The notes beneath the pieces are model-generated. The model was not told the DNA's origin and made no database searches. It saw nothing but the letters and a program-made list of their open reading frames with translations. Positions 52,977-62,766 of a stretch of 64,000 bases of DNA are shown here, in pieces. Numbering within the stretch: the first letter of the stretch is position 1; each line of letters begins with the position of its first letter. The stretch is from Streptomyces sp. 6-11-2 (GTDB taxonomy: Bacteria > Actinomycetota > Actinomycetes > Streptomycetales > Streptomycetaceae). Position numbers and translations under genes: made by a program. The stretch lies in contig NZ_BJOR01000001.1 of the NCBI RefSeq assembly GCF_006540305.1, forward strand, positions 5,828,001-5,892,000, given 5' to 3'.

Positions 52977-53701
52977 GCGGCCGCCGCCGGCAGGTCCGGA
53001 CGCAGCGGCCACGACGGGTCCACCGTCTCCTCCGTCCCGCTGCGGGCGAACCACGCCTGAAGACCGCGGGCCTGCGCCGCGTGCCATCCCGTCTGCAGCG
53101 TGTGCAGTTCCGCCGGGGTCAGCTGTTCCAGGCGGGCCGCGAAGTGGCGGCCGAGCGCGCGGACCACCTCCAGCGCGGCCAGGGCGTCCGCCGCCGCGTC
53201 GTGCGCGTCCTGCAAGGCCACGCCGTAGTGCGCGCACAGGTCGGTGAGGGTGCGCCTGCCCTTGCGGTAGCGGTCGAGATGCTTGTCCAGCACCCGCGGA
53301 TCCAGCACCCGCAGCGGCGACGCCTCGAACCAGCGCTCCAGCGACGAGGCCCGATGGCGGCGCAACTCCCGGTCCAGCAGCGTCAGATCGAACGGCGCGT
53401 TCATCACCACCAGCGGCCGCCCCAGAGCGGCCTGCTCCGCCAGCTCCTCGGCCAACTCGTACACCACCGGCGCCGGCCAGCGCCCGTTGCGCTGGAGGTG
53501 CTCGTCGGTCAGCCCGTGCACCGCCGTCGCCGCCTCCGGAACCGGCACGCCCGGGTTCACCAGCCAGCGGTGAACCCGCGGCCGGAAGCCCGGGCCGTCC
53601 TGGACGACGACGGCGGCCGACACGATGCGGTCGGTCTCGACGTCGACGCCCGTCGTCTCCGTGTCGAACGCGGCCAGAGGCCCCTCGTACCAGCACGTCA
53701 T
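52973..53701 (-). CDS. DEDDh 3'-5' exonuclease (DnaQ-like)
   Basis: 242 residues of the RNase T/DnaQ superfamily. Exo I FDTETTGVD near residue 10, Exo II NAPFDLTLLD, and Exo III with HDAAADALAALEV give a complete DEDDh set, so single-stranded DNA or RNA should be trimmed 3'-5'. It stops right after LPAAAA at a TAG provided by the palindromic element. The ATG at 53701 follows GAGGAG; longer frames add a Cys/Arg-rich stretch without homology. Divergent from the DUF4365 gene 181 bp away. Confidence 0.92.
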   Translation of the reverse strand: MTCWYEGPLAAFDTETTGVDVETDRIVSAAVVVQDGPGFRPRVHRWLVNPGVPVPEAATAVHGLTDEHLQRNGRWPAPVVYELAEELAEQAALGRPLVVMNAPFDLTLLDRELRRHRASSLERWFEASPLRVLDPRVLDKHLDRYRKGRRTLTDLCAHYGVALQDAHDAAADALAALEVVRALGRHFAARLEQLTPAELHTLQTGWHAAQARGLQAWFARSGTEETVDPSWPLRPDLPAAAA

Positions 53702-53882
53702 ACGCCCACAACTCCTCGGTCCACCCGGGCAGCTGACGCGGCGTCTCCTGCGTTCGCCTTCTGCCCGTTTGGTGATACCCGGGCTGTTTGCGCCGTACGC
53801 CGGAAGGACACAACAGGAGTGCGGGTCTTTGCAGTTCACGCGCCCGCAGCGGGGATTCACCAATCGTGGAAGGCTGTTTGTC

Positions 53883-54449
53883 ATGGTGATGGCGCAGCCC
53901 GAGCGGGGCGGGCTGCTGCCCGAGCGCGCGAGCGCCCCACGGGGCACACTCGCCACCACCGCCTGCATGGAGACACTTCAGGTGGGCTATCTGCACGCGG
54001 TCGCCGCGGCGGCCGGCTGCTCGCTGTCGCAGCCCTTCCCCGACAACGGCATCGACTGGCACGTCAGCCACAGCGCCCCCGGTCACACCGTCGACGACGA
54101 GGTGACCATCAAGGTGCAGCTGAAGTGCACCTACCAGGTACCGCCCAACCCCCCGGGCCGGTTCTTCTCCTTCACGCTCGACAACGCCCACCTGGCGAAA
54201 CTCGCCCGTACCCCGGTCTCGGTGCACAAGATCCTCGTCGTGATGATCGTGCCCCGGTCGCAGGACCAGTGGCTGCGCGCCGGCCACGACCGGCTCGACC
54301 TCAGACACTGCTGCTACTGGGTCAACCTCGCCGGCCACCCCGTCACCGGCCGGCACCGCACCACCGTGCGGATCCCGACCTCGCGCATCTTCGACGACCG
54401 GGCCCTGTGCGAGATCATGACGCGGGTCGGGACGGGAGGCAGACCATGA
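53883..54449 (+). CDS. DUF4365 (PD-(D/E)xK nuclease-fold) protein
   Basis: 188 residues. The DUF4365 core starts CMETLQVGYLHAVAAAAGCS and contains NGIDWHVSHSAPG followed by IKVQLKCTYQVP; the Asp and the Q-x-K pair match the active-site pattern of PD-(D/E)xK nucleases, with Gln in the usual Glu place as in some active relatives. FFSFTLDNAHLAKLA and ILVVMIVPRSQDQWL are also typical. GGAAGG precedes the ATG at 53883. It is coupled by ATGA to the unknown 411-residue gene, so the two should act together; DUF4365 genes often occur in defence or mobile contexts. Confidence 0.88.
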   Translation: MVMAQPERGGLLPERASAPRGTLATTACMETLQVGYLHAVAAAAGCSLSQPFPDNGIDWHVSHSAPGHTVDDEVTIKVQLKCTYQVPPNPPGRFFSFTLDNAHLAKLARTPVSVHKILVVMIVPRSQDQWLRAGHDRLDLRHCCYWVNLAGHPVTGRHRTTVRIPTSRIFDDRALCEIMTRVGTGGRP

Positions 54450-55681
54450 CACACCGCCCCCTCGACCAGCCGCTGCGACCGGTGCGACCGCACCCCGTCG
54501 GCGCCCACCGCAACCGCCTCCCCGCGCCCTCCGACGTCGACCCCGCCGTCCTCGGGGCCCTGCTGCGCCGGCACGGCTGGCAGCGGCGCGGCGGCGCCGC
54601 CGGCCGCTACGGCCGCTGGACCCCGCCCGGCCCCGGCGGCGCCGGCACCAGCCTGCTCGTGCCCGAGAGCCGCGCCTTCCCCGACAGCGACGACCTGCTC
54701 GGCGAGGCACTGGACGCCCTCGCCCGCAGCGGCACACCCTCCGCGCGCGAGGTACTGGTCGCGCTCAGCCTGCCCAGCGACGAGATCCGCTGGTGGCGGG
54801 ACGTGCCGGAGGGGCCTGCCGACGCCGCCGGCTGGACCGTCGAGGAACGGCTGCGCGGCGCCGCCCGGCAGATGCTGCTCGCCGCCGCGCTCGCCACACG
54901 CGCGCGTGCCGGCTACCATGGCGCCCGCCACCGGCGTACGGCCGCAGCGTGCCTGGACCACGTCCTCGTCGGCTCCGCCGCCGACGGCCGCGGCCTGACC
55001 GCCTTCGTCCCCGTCGACCCCGGACGCCCCCTGGCCGTATGCCTCCACCAGGCCCTGTACGCCGTCCGCGAGGCCGTCGACTACCGCCGGGCCACCGGCG
55101 CCATGGACGCCTTCGACGGCGCCGTCCGCGCGGGCGCCAGCCGTGAGCTCACCGAGGCCGTCGCCGCCCTCGTCCGCGGCACCGAGGGCGCGCGCGTCGC
55201 CGTCGAGTGGGCGCCCGCCGCGGGCGTCCCCGAGGCCTGCGCGGCCGCCGCAGAGGCCGTCGAGTTCTCGCCGGGCGACCTGCCCGTGCTGCGTGAGGCG
55301 GGCGCCCGCTATCTGCACGCCGAACCGTCGGTGCCCGCGCGGATCACCGGCACCGTGGTGCGGCTGCGCCGAGCGCAACCACGCGGCGAGGGCACCGTAC
55401 GGCTGCGGGTGCTCGCGGGCGCAGAAGTGCCGTACGTGCGCGCGACCCTGGACGAGGAGGACTACCGCATCGCCGGGCACGCCCACCTCGTCGGACTGCC
55501 CGTGCGGGTGCTCGGACGGCTGGAGAGCCGCGGCGGCTTCCGCCGGCTCACGGGCGCCTCCGGCGTCGTACCCGTGCAGGTGGACGACGAGGAGCGGGAC
55601 CGGCTGATGAAGTCGTTGCAGGAGAACGCCAAGGACACGGACTGCTTCGAGGAGGCGTGCGGCGGGGACGACCGCGACTGA
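54446..55681 (+). CDS. unknown 411-residue protein coupled to DUF4365
   Basis: I recognise no family. The protein is soluble-looking: a Pro/Arg-rich N-terminus, an Ala-rich helical middle ([41 protein letters not shown]) and a C-terminal beta-rich part ([47 protein letters not shown]) that resembles an OB-like fold with a GEGTVRL strand, ending in an acidic tail. Such a nucleic-acid-binding-like end beside a nuclease-fold protein suggests a DNA/RNA-directed pair. ATG at 54446 overlaps the DUF4365 stop. Confidence 0.75.
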   Translation: MTHRPLDQPLRPVRPHPVGAHRNRLPAPSDVDPAVLGALLRRHGWQRRGGAAGRYGRWTPPGPGGAGTSLLVPESRAFPDSDDLLGEALDALARSGTPSAREVLVALSLPSDEIRWWRDVPEGPADAAGWTVEERLRGAARQMLLAAALATRARAGYHGARHRRTAAACLDHVLVGSAADGRGLTAFVPVDPGRPLAVCLHQALYAVREAVDYRRATGAMDAFDGAVRAGASRELTEAVAALVRGTEGARVAVEWAPAAGVPEACAAAAEAVEFSPGDLPVLREAGARYLHAEPSVPARITGTVVRLRRAQPRGEGTVRLRVLAGAEVPYVRATLDEEDYRIAGHAHLVGLPVRVLGRLESRGGFRRLTGASGVVPVQVDDEERDRLMKSLQENAKDTDCFEEACGGDDRD

Positions 55682-55759
55682 CGCGGACGACCGCGACCGA
55701 CCGTGGACCGTGCGTAATCGTTTCGCGGTCACGGGCCCGGGGTCGGTACGATCCCAGTC

Positions 55760-55831
55760 ATGCGCGCGCTCCAGGTATGGCGCCGCACCCCACCTGCAGT
55801 CAGGAGAGACCGGTGTCAGACGTCCGTGTGA
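55760..55831 (+). CDS. possible leaderless 23-residue upstream ORF overlapping thrS
   Basis: ATG 55760 to TGA 55829-55831, product [20 protein letters not shown] plus TSV. TACGAT (55747-55752) ends 7 bases before this ATG, so the transcript is likely to begin at it, and the ORF reads through the thrS SD and stops 19 bases inside thrS in another frame. It is not threonine-rich, so it is not a classical attenuator peptide; it may adjust thrS initiation by overlap. Speculative. Confidence 0.4.
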   Translation: MRALQVWRRTPPAVRRDRCQTSV

Positions 55832-57789
55832 TCATCCAACGCGATTCCGAGCGGGAAGAGCGCACGGTGACGACGGGCACCACGGCCGCCGACCTCTTCG
55901 CCGGCGAGCGCTCGATCGTCGCCGCGCGCGTCGGTGGCGAACTCAGGGACCTCGCCCACGAGATCGAGGACGGCGAGACCGTCGAGGGCGTCGAGATCTC
56001 CTCCGAGGACGGCCTCAACATCCTGCGCCACTCCACCGCGCACGTCATGGCGCAGGCCGTGCAGGAGATCTTCCCCGAGGCCAAGCTGGGCATCGGCCCG
56101 CCGGTCAGGGACGGCTTCTACTACGACTTCGACGTCGAGAAGCCGTTCACGCCCGAGGATCTCAAGGCCATCGAGAAGAAGATGCAGGAGATCCAGAAGC
56201 GGGGCCAGCGCTTCTCCCGCCGCGTCGTCACCGACGAGGCCGCCCGCGAGGAGCTGGCCGACGAGCCGTACAAGCTGGAGCTGATCGGTCTCAAGGGGTC
56301 GGCTTCGCACGATGACGGAGCGGACGTCGAGGTCGGCGCCGGCGAGCTGACGATCTACGACAACCTGGACGCCAAGACCGGCGAGCTGTGCTGGAAGGAC
56401 CTCTGCCGCGGTCCCCACCTGCCCTCCACCCGGCTGATCCCGGCGTTCAAGCTGATGCGCAACGCCTCGGCGTACTGGCGCGGCAACGAGAAGAACAAGC
56501 AGCTCCAGCGCATCTACGGCACCGCCTGGCCGTCCAAGGACGAGCTGAAGGCGCACCTGGACTTCCTCGCCGAGGCCGAGAAGCGCGACCACCGCAAGCT
56601 GGGCAACGAGCTGGACCTGTTCTCCATCCCCGAGCAGATCGGCTCCGGCCTGGCGGTCTTCCACCCCAAGGGCGGCATCATCCGCCGGGTGATGGAGGAC
56701 TACTCGCGCCGCCGCCACGAGGAGGAGGGCTACGAGTTCGTCTACACCCCGCACGCGACCAAGGGGAAGCTCTTCGAGACCTCGGGCCACCTGGACTGGT
56801 ACGCCGAGGGCATGTACCCGCCCATGCAGCTCGACGAGGGCGTGGACTACTACCTCAAGCCCATGAACTGCCCGATGCACAACCTGATCTTCGACGCGCG
56901 CGGGCGGTCGTACCGGGAACTGCCCCTGCGGCTCTTCGAATTCGGCACGGTCTACCGCTACGAGAAGTCGGGTGTCGTGCACGGCCTGACCCGTGCCCGC
57001 GGCTTCACCCAGGACGACGCGCACATCTACTGCACCCGCGAGCAGATGGCCGACGAGCTCGACAAGACGCTCACCTTCGTGCTGAACCTGCTGCGCGACT
57101 ACGGCCTGACCGACTTCTACCTGGAGCTTTCCACCAAGGACCCGGAGAAGTACGTCGGCTCCGACGAGGTCTGGGAGGAGGCCACCGAGACCCTGCGCCA
57201 GGTCGGCGAGAAGCAGGGCCTGCAGCTGGTGCCGGACCCGGGTGGCGCGGCGTTCTACGGCCCGAAGATCTCCGTCCAGGTCAAGGACGCGATCGGCCGC
57301 ACCTGGCAGATGTCGACGGTCCAGCTCGACTTCAACCTGCCAGAGCGCTTCGACCTGGAGTACACGGCCGCGGACGGCACCAAGCAGCGCCCGGTCATGA
57401 TCCACCGCGCGCTGTTCGGAAGCATCGAGCGGTTCTTCGCGGTCCTGCTGGAGCACTACGCGGGCGCGTTCCCGGCGTGGCTGGCGCCCGTCCAGGCGGT
57501 CGGGATTCCGGTGGGCGACGCCCACGTGGAGTACCTCCAGAAGTTCGCCGCGGACGCGAAGAAGAAGGGCCTGCGCGTCGAGGTGGACTCCTCCTCGGAC
57601 CGCATGCAGAAGAAGATCAGGACGCATCAGAAGCTCAAGGTGCCGTTCATGATCATCGTCGGTGACGACGACATGAACGCGGGCACGGTGTCGTTCCGCT
57701 ACCGCGACGGTTCCCAGGAGAACGGCATTCCGCGTGACGAGGCGCTGGCGAAGCTCCTCGACGTGGTGGAGCGCCGCGTACAGGTGTGA
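55813..57789 (+). CDS. thrS: threonyl-tRNA synthetase
   Basis: 658 residues, class II synthetase of ordinary length. N-terminal TGS domain (~1-65), editing domain with [11 protein letters not shown] and the [23 protein letters not shown] segment, catalytic core with motif 2 ([33 protein letters not shown]) and motif 3 ([12 protein letters not shown]), and a C-terminal anticodon-binding domain ([13 protein letters not shown] to the end). GTG 55813 follows CAGGAGAG. No T-box leader seen; a short leaderless ORF overlaps its start. A terminator follows. Confidence 0.97.
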   Translation: MSDVRVIIQRDSEREERTVTTGTTAADLFAGERSIVAARVGGELRDLAHEIEDGETVEGVEISSEDGLNILRHSTAHVMAQAVQEIFPEAKLGIGPPVRDGFYYDFDVEKPFTPEDLKAIEKKMQEIQKRGQRFSRRVVTDEAAREELADEPYKLELIGLKGSASHDDGADVEVGAGELTIYDNLDAKTGELCWKDLCRGPHLPSTRLIPAFKLMRNASAYWRGNEKNKQLQRIYGTAWPSKDELKAHLDFLAEAEKRDHRKLGNELDLFSIPEQIGSGLAVFHPKGGIIRRVMEDYSRRRHEEEGYEFVYTPHATKGKLFETSGHLDWYAEGMYPPMQLDEGVDYYLKPMNCPMHNLIFDARGRSYRELPLRLFEFGTVYRYEKSGVVHGLTRARGFTQDDAHIYCTREQMADELDKTLTFVLNLLRDYGLTDFYLELSTKDPEKYVGSDEVWEEATETLRQVGEKQGLQLVPDPGGAAFYGPKISVQVKDAIGRTWQMSTVQLDFNLPERFDLEYTAADGTKQRPVMIHRALFGSIERFFAVLLEHYAGAFPAWLAPVQAVGIPVGDAHVEYLQKFAADAKKKGLRVEVDSSSDRMQKKIRTHQKLKVPFMIIVGDDDMNAGTVSFRYRDGSQENGIPRDEALAKLLDVVERRVQV

Positions 57790-57815
57790 TGCGGCGCCCA
57801 GCGACATAGGTCTTC

Positions 57816-57844
57816 AGGCCCCCGGGGTATCCCCGGGGGCCTTT
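57816..57844 (+). terminator. terminator after thrS
   Basis: AGGCCCCCGGGG pairs with CCCCGGGGGCCT around TAT, then TT: 12-bp stem, strong. Confidence 0.9.
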
Positions 57845-57879
57845 GCCTGCCCGCAGGCCGCACGCCATATGCTGCACGC

Positions 57880-58425
57880 ATGACGAGTGAGCCGGAGCAG
57901 CAGATCGGAGTGGGGACGCAGGACGCGTTCCAGCGCCTGTGGACGCCCCATCGGATGGCCTACATCCAGGGCGAGAACAAGCCGAGCGGCCCCGGTGCCG
58001 ACGACGGCTGCCCCTTCTGCTCGATCCCGGCCAAGTCCGACGAGGACGGGCTGATCGTCCGGCGCGGCGAGCTGGTGTACGCGGTACTCAATCTGTACCC
58101 CTACAACGGCGGCCACCTGATGACCGTGCCCTACCGTCACGTCGCCGACTACACCGACCTGACCGAGGCGGAGACCGCGGAGCTGGCGGAGCTGACCAAG
58201 CAGGCGATGCGGGCGCTGCGCGCCGCCTCCGGCGCCCATGGCTTCAACATCGGCATGAACCAGGGCACGGTCGCCGGCGCCGGTATCGCCGCCCATCTGC
58301 ACCAGCACATCGTGCCCCGCTGGGGCGGTGACACGAACTTCATGCCGGTGGTCGGCCACACGAAGGTGCTGCCGCAGCTTCTCGCCGACACCCGCAAGAT
58401 GCTCGCGGAGGCCTGGCAGGAGTAG
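57880..58425 (+). CDS. HIT-family hydrolase (Ap4A phosphorylase-like)
   Basis: 181 residues. The histidine triad is HLHQHIV near residue 141, with CPFC and YNGGHLMTVPYRHV upstream; the form matches the actinobacterial HIT proteins that act on diadenosine polyphosphates or AMP derivatives (Rv2613c type). TATGCT lies 6 bases before the ATG, implying a leaderless start after the thrS terminator. In mycobacteria the same gene is between thrS and pgsA; here two opposite-strand genes separate it from pgsA. Confidence 0.93.
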   Translation: MTSEPEQQIGVGTQDAFQRLWTPHRMAYIQGENKPSGPGADDGCPFCSIPAKSDEDGLIVRRGELVYAVLNLYPYNGGHLMTVPYRHVADYTDLTEAETAELAELTKQAMRALRAASGAHGFNIGMNQGTVAGAGIAAHLHQHIVPRWGGDTNFMPVVGHTKVLPQLLADTRKMLAEAWQE

Positions 58426-58446
58426 TCCGTCCGGCGGGCGTACGCC

Positions 58447-60114
58447 TCACGCGTCGTAGGAGTCGGCCTTCCTCGGCGACACGTCCTGGACGGCGCCGCT
58501 GAGGACCGCGGAGCGGGAGCCGAACTTCTCGACGTTCACGCCGTTCTCCTTGAGGACCTTGAGCGCCGCGGCGTGCACCACCCGCAGCACGGGGGTGGCG
58601 GCGCGCAGCGCGTCGTCGGCCATGAAGCGGTGCCGCCAGGGCTGGTCGGCCCAGGCGTGCCGCAGGCCGAACGGCTCGGGCAGGGTGAGGCTGCCGCCGA
58701 GCCACTTCAGCAGCGGCGGGTACCAGGACAGGGGGGCGCGGGCGGCGAGCCGTACCACCTCGTCGGCGTCGATCAGGGGCAGTTTCACCTTGCGGGTCTC
58801 CCAGAAGCGGAGCGCCTTCTGGACCTCCTTCTCCTTGGCCGCCGGTTTCTCGTTGAACAGGGGGTTGACCGGTCCCAGGGCGTGGCCGGTGACCTCGATG
58901 CGCAGGGTGTCGTGCAGCACCGTCACGGTGACCAGCATGGTGATCACCAGATGGCCGTCCCAGAGGGTCCACTGGACCCCGAGGTAGTGGCGGTCGCCGC
59001 TGCCGAACTGCTGCTTGTTGCAGATGTCCTGTATGGCGTGCGTCCTGACGGTGTACGTCTCGACGTCGGTGCCGCTCGGCCGGGAGACCTCCTTGGCGTT
59101 CTCCCCGATCGGTGTGACGACCCAGTGGGTGACGGTCGGCTTGGGGAAGCCGCCGGTGTTGACGGAGGTGCGTTCGAGCATGGCCAGGCCGCCCTGGATC
59201 GCGGTGATGACGTCCCAGCTGCGGAAGGGGTGGAACTCCTTGCCCGGTTCGGCGGAGACCAGTTCCTCGGCCAGCTGCCAGCTGCCCCAGCGGGTGCCCA
59301 TGCCGAGTATGCCCTTGGGCCCGGCGTAGAAGACGGAGTTGGAGCGCTGCTCGGCGCTGAGCCGGGCGAGTTCCTTGCGTACTTGTTCGGCCGCGTCGCC
59401 GGGGTTGCCCGGAACGGCTTCGGGGATCTTGGCGCCCACGCCGCCGCCGGTCAGGAGGCCTTCCCAGCGCGCCCGCAGTTCGCGCGCCGAGCGTTCGCAG
59501 ATCTGCTTGGCCCAGAACCAGCCGATCACGGGCATGACGACCGCCGCGCGTGCGTACCAGGCCCAGAAGTCGGTGAAGGGCATCCTGATCAGGAAGAGCA
59601 CGGCGAGTGCGGCCATGGCGACCAGCAGGGTGTTGGCGAGCGCGCCGGCTCGTTTGTCCTCACGTTTGCCGATGGTGGCGCGCAAGGTGAACACGAGCAG
59701 CCACACGAAGAGGCCGGGCAGGAAGAGCAGCCCGCACAGTACCGTCACCGCCGTCAGCCAGTTGTCGCGGTCGCGGCGGATGCGGTGGGCGGCCAGGCAG
59801 TGCTCCACGACGACCTGGGGTTCGAGGCCGAAGGACTGGATGAGCGGTTTGCGCCCGGCGCCGAGCATGCGGTCGATCACCGCGCGGGAGAAGGCCTCGC
59901 CGAACCTGGGGCGGAAGATCTTCGCCCAGGGGCGCGGCAGACTGACCTTGGACTGGTGCCATTCGTTGTCCGCGGCCAGGATCTTGGTCACTTCGTCGTC
60001 CCGGTAGGCGGCCGCGGCGAGCGCGTTGGTCGCCGCCGTCTGCCCCGCCGAGCCGGACAGGGGCACCTGAGCCCCGGGACTGAAATCGAATCCGTCCGTC
60101 ACTTCCGCCCCCAT
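58447..60114 (-). CDS. unknown 555-residue membrane protein
   Basis: No family recognised. A soluble N-terminus (~1-105), two or three hydrophobic segments between about 120 and 205 (LTAVTVLCGLLFLPGLFVWL, TLLVAMAALAVLFLIRM, AAVVMPVIGWFWA) and a ~350-residue soluble C-terminal region with SNSVFYAGPKGILGMGTRWG and YLGVQWTLWDGHLVITMLVT. GC and codon use are normal. AGGAGCGG precedes the ATG at 60114. It converges with the HIT gene and is followed upstream by the EF-G-like gene in the same orientation. Confidence 0.8.
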   Translation of the reverse strand: MGAEVTDGFDFSPGAQVPLSGSAGQTAATNALAAAAYRDDEVTKILAADNEWHQSKVSLPRPWAKIFRPRFGEAFSRAVIDRMLGAGRKPLIQSFGLEPQVVVEHCLAAHRIRRDRDNWLTAVTVLCGLLFLPGLFVWLLVFTLRATIGKREDKRAGALANTLLVAMAALAVLFLIRMPFTDFWAWYARAAVVMPVIGWFWAKQICERSARELRARWEGLLTGGGVGAKIPEAVPGNPGDAAEQVRKELARLSAEQRSNSVFYAGPKGILGMGTRWGSWQLAEELVSAEPGKEFHPFRSWDVITAIQGGLAMLERTSVNTGGFPKPTVTHWVVTPIGENAKEVSRPSGTDVETYTVRTHAIQDICNKQQFGSGDRHYLGVQWTLWDGHLVITMLVTVTVLHDTLRIEVTGHALGPVNPLFNEKPAAKEKEVQKALRFWETRKVKLPLIDADEVVRLAARAPLSWYPPLLKWLGGSLTLPEPFGLRHAWADQPWRHRFMADDALRAATPVLRVVHAAALKVLKENGVNVEKFGSRSAVLSGAVQDVSPRKADSYDA

Positions 60115-60283
60115 TGCCGCCGCTCCTGCATCTGCGGCCTTCCCGACTTCCCTGCCCCGCACACCTGTTGATCAGGTCATCAGGGTATCGGCAGCGGAGC
60201 GCGTGGGCAGGTGGACGGCCGGAGCCGTCCACCTGTTCGCAACGATGCGTTCCAGTGCCCTGGTTGTGCGCCGGGCGCGCCGA

Positions 60284-62482
60284 CTATGAGGCCTCGCGCT
60301 CCTGTTGGCGTATGCGGTCGGCCACCTGGGGCGGCATCGGCTCGTGCCGTACGTACCGGCGGTCGAAGCGGGCCGTGCCGTGCGACAGGGACCGCAGGTC
60401 GATCGCGTACCGGCCGATCTCGATCTCGGGCACCTCGGCGCGTATCAGGGTGCGGCCGCTGCCCACCTGTTCGGTGCCCAGCACCCGGCCGCGCCGTCCG
60501 GACAGGTCGCTCATCACGGGCCCCACGTAGTCGTCGCCGACCAGCACGGTCACCTCGGCCACCGGTTCCAGCAGGTGGATCCGCGCGTCGGCCGCGGCCT
60601 CCCGCAGTGCGAGCGCGCCCGCGGTCTGGAAGGCCGCGTCGGAGGAGTCCACCGAGTGGGCCTTGCCGTCCAGCAGGGTGACGCGTACGTCGATCAGCGG
60701 GTGGCCGGCGGCGACGCCCTTGGCGGCCTGGGTCCGTACCCCCTTCTCCACCGACGGGATGAACTGCCGTGGCACGGCTCCGCCGACGACCTTGTCCACG
60801 AACTCGATGCCCGAGCCGCCCGGCAGCGGTTCCACCTCGATCTCGCAGATGGCGTACTGGCCGTGGCCACCCGACTGCTTGACGTGCCGTCCGCGCCCCG
60901 CGGACCGGTCCGCGAACGTCTCGCGCAGCGAGACGCGGTGCGGTACGACGTCGACCTGGACGCCGTAGCGGCTGCGCAGCCGTTCCAGGGCGACGTCGGC
61001 GTGGGCCTCGCCGAGGCACCACAGCACCACCTGGTGGGTGTCCTGGTTCTGCTCCAGGCGCATCGTCGGGTCCTCCGCGACGAGCCGGGCCAGGCCCTGG
61101 GAGAGCTTGTCCTCATCGGGTTTGCTGTGGGCCTGGATGGCGAGGGGCAGCAGCGGGTCGGGCATCTGCCACGGCTCCATCAGCAGCGGGTCGTCCTTGG
61201 CGGAGAGCGTGTCGCCGGTCTCGGCGCGGCCCAGTTTCGCCACGCACGCGAGGTCGCCGGCGATGACGTGCGTCACCGGGCGCTGCTGCTTGCCGAAGGG
61301 GGTGGACAGGGCGCCGACCCGCTCGTCGACATCGTGGTCCTCGTGTCCGCGGTCGGCCAGGCCGTGTCCGGAGACGTGCACGGTCTCGTCGGGGCGCAGG
61401 GTGCCGGAGAAGACGCGAATCAGGGAGACGCGGCCGACGTACGGGTCGGAGGAGGTCTTGACGATCTCGGCGACCAGCGGCCCGTCCGGGTCGCACGGCC
61501 GCAGTTCGCGCGGGCCGCCGTCGATGGTGGTGACCGCGGGTGCCTCGTGCTCCAGCGGGGTGGGGAAGCCGCGGATGATCAGCTCCAGGATTTCCACGGT
61601 GCCGATGCCCTGCTTGGCGCCCTCGGCGGCGGGCGCGGCGGCCAGGACGGGGAAGAACGCCCCGCGGGCGACGGCTCGTTCCAGGTCCTCGATGAGCGTC
61701 TTGACGTCGACCTGTTCACCGCCGAGGTAGCGGTCCATGAGGGTCTCGTCCTCGCTCTCGGCGATGATGCCCTCGATCAGCCGGTTGCGGGCCTCCTCCA
61801 GCTGCGGCAGCTGGTCCTCGCCCGGTTCGGACTCCTTGCGCTCGCCGGAGGAGTAGTCGAACAGCTTCTGCGTCAGCAGTCCGACCAGACCGGTCGCGGG
61901 CGCGTGCCCGTCGGGTCCCTGCGGGCCGCGCAGCGGCAGGTAGAGGGGCAGGACGGCGTCGGGGTCGTCCGCGCCGAACGCCTCCGCGCACACCCGTGTC
62001 ATCTCCTCGAAGTCCGCGCGGGCGGCCTCCAGGTGAGTGATCACGATGGCGCGGGGCATGCCGACGGCCGCGCACTCCTCCCAGACCATGCGGGTCGAGC
62101 CGTCCACGCCGTCGGAGGCCGAGACGACGAACAGGGCCGCGTCCGCGGCGCGCAGACCGGCCCTGAGTTCCCCGACGAAGTCGGCGTAGCCGGGGGTGTC
62201 CAGCACGTTGATCTTGATGCCGTCCCATTCGACGGGCACCAGGGAGAGTTGTACCGAGCGCTGCTGCCGGTGCTCGATCTCGTCGTAGTCCGAGATGCTG
62301 CCGCCGTCCTCCACGCGGCCCGCACGGTTCACCGCTCCCGCGGTCAGCGCGAGAGCCTCCACCAGGGTCGTCTTGCCCGATCCGGAGTGGCCGACCAGCA
62401 CCACATTGCGTACGGATGCGGGATGGTCGGCCGCCCTTGCCCTGCCGGCGGCTCCGGGGTGGGTCTGCGTCTTGTCGCCCAT
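60284..62482 (-). CDS. elongation-factor-G-like protein (EF-G2)
   Basis: 732 residues in the EF-G domain order: G domain with P-loop GHSGSGKTT and DTPGYADF, domain II around VSLIRVFSGTLRPDE, then domains III-V (QSGGHGQYAICEIEVEPL, TVLVGDDYVGPVMSDLSGRRGRVLG). The guanine-specificity motif NKxD reads THLE at the matching place (IVITHLEAARADF), and switch I lacks the RGITI sequence of true EF-G. This matches the actinobacterial FusA2 group, which is not the housekeeping EF-G; function unresolved, possibly ribosome-related under stress. GGGAGGCAGGATC precedes ATG 62482. Confidence 0.92.
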   Translation of the reverse strand: MGDKTQTHPGAAGRARAADHPASVRNVVLVGHSGSGKTTLVEALALTAGAVNRAGRVEDGGSISDYDEIEHRQQRSVQLSLVPVEWDGIKINVLDTPGYADFVGELRAGLRAADAALFVVSASDGVDGSTRMVWEECAAVGMPRAIVITHLEAARADFEEMTRVCAEAFGADDPDAVLPLYLPLRGPQGPDGHAPATGLVGLLTQKLFDYSSGERKESEPGEDQLPQLEEARNRLIEGIIAESEDETLMDRYLGGEQVDVKTLIEDLERAVARGAFFPVLAAAPAAEGAKQGIGTVEILELIIRGFPTPLEHEAPAVTTIDGGPRELRPCDPDGPLVAEIVKTSSDPYVGRVSLIRVFSGTLRPDETVHVSGHGLADRGHEDHDVDERVGALSTPFGKQQRPVTHVIAGDLACVAKLGRAETGDTLSAKDDPLLMEPWQMPDPLLPLAIQAHSKPDEDKLSQGLARLVAEDPTMRLEQNQDTHQVVLWCLGEAHADVALERLRSRYGVQVDVVPHRVSLRETFADRSAGRGRHVKQSGGHGQYAICEIEVEPLPGGSGIEFVDKVVGGAVPRQFIPSVEKGVRTQAAKGVAAGHPLIDVRVTLLDGKAHSVDSSDAAFQTAGALALREAAADARIHLLEPVAEVTVLVGDDYVGPVMSDLSGRRGRVLGTEQVGSGRTLIRAEVPEIEIGRYAIDLRSLSHGTARFDRRYVRHEPMPPQVADRIRQQEREAS

Positions 62483-62766
62483 GATCCTGCCTCCCGTTGA
62501 GGGTGAGGTCACTGTGGGCGCGGACACGCGGCACCGCGTGCACTGGCGGCTCCTGCGACGCCCGCGGTCCTTCGAGCTTTCCACTCCCGTCACGCTGCGT
62601 CCATACGAAGGACCCGATCCCGGCGTCGACCAGCGCTTGCGCACGGGTGGTCGCCGGTGCCCGCTGAGGTCGGGCGCCCGACCTCCGCGCACGCGCGTGC
62701 GTGGCTACGATGGGCCAGCCGGTGGCCAGCAGGGGCCGCCCGGCGACACCGACCCTCGGGAAGGCC

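Noticed and set aside
52770..54737. 655-codon minus-strand frame across the exonuclease, DUF4365 and repeat element
   Set aside because: Arg/Gly-rich composition and it crosses three independent features; the exonuclease frame holds all three Exo motifs instead.
55682..55812. T-box or threonine-rich attenuator before thrS
   Set aside because: No T-box motif, specifier hairpin or run of Thr codons is present; only 131 bp separate thrS from the preceding gene.
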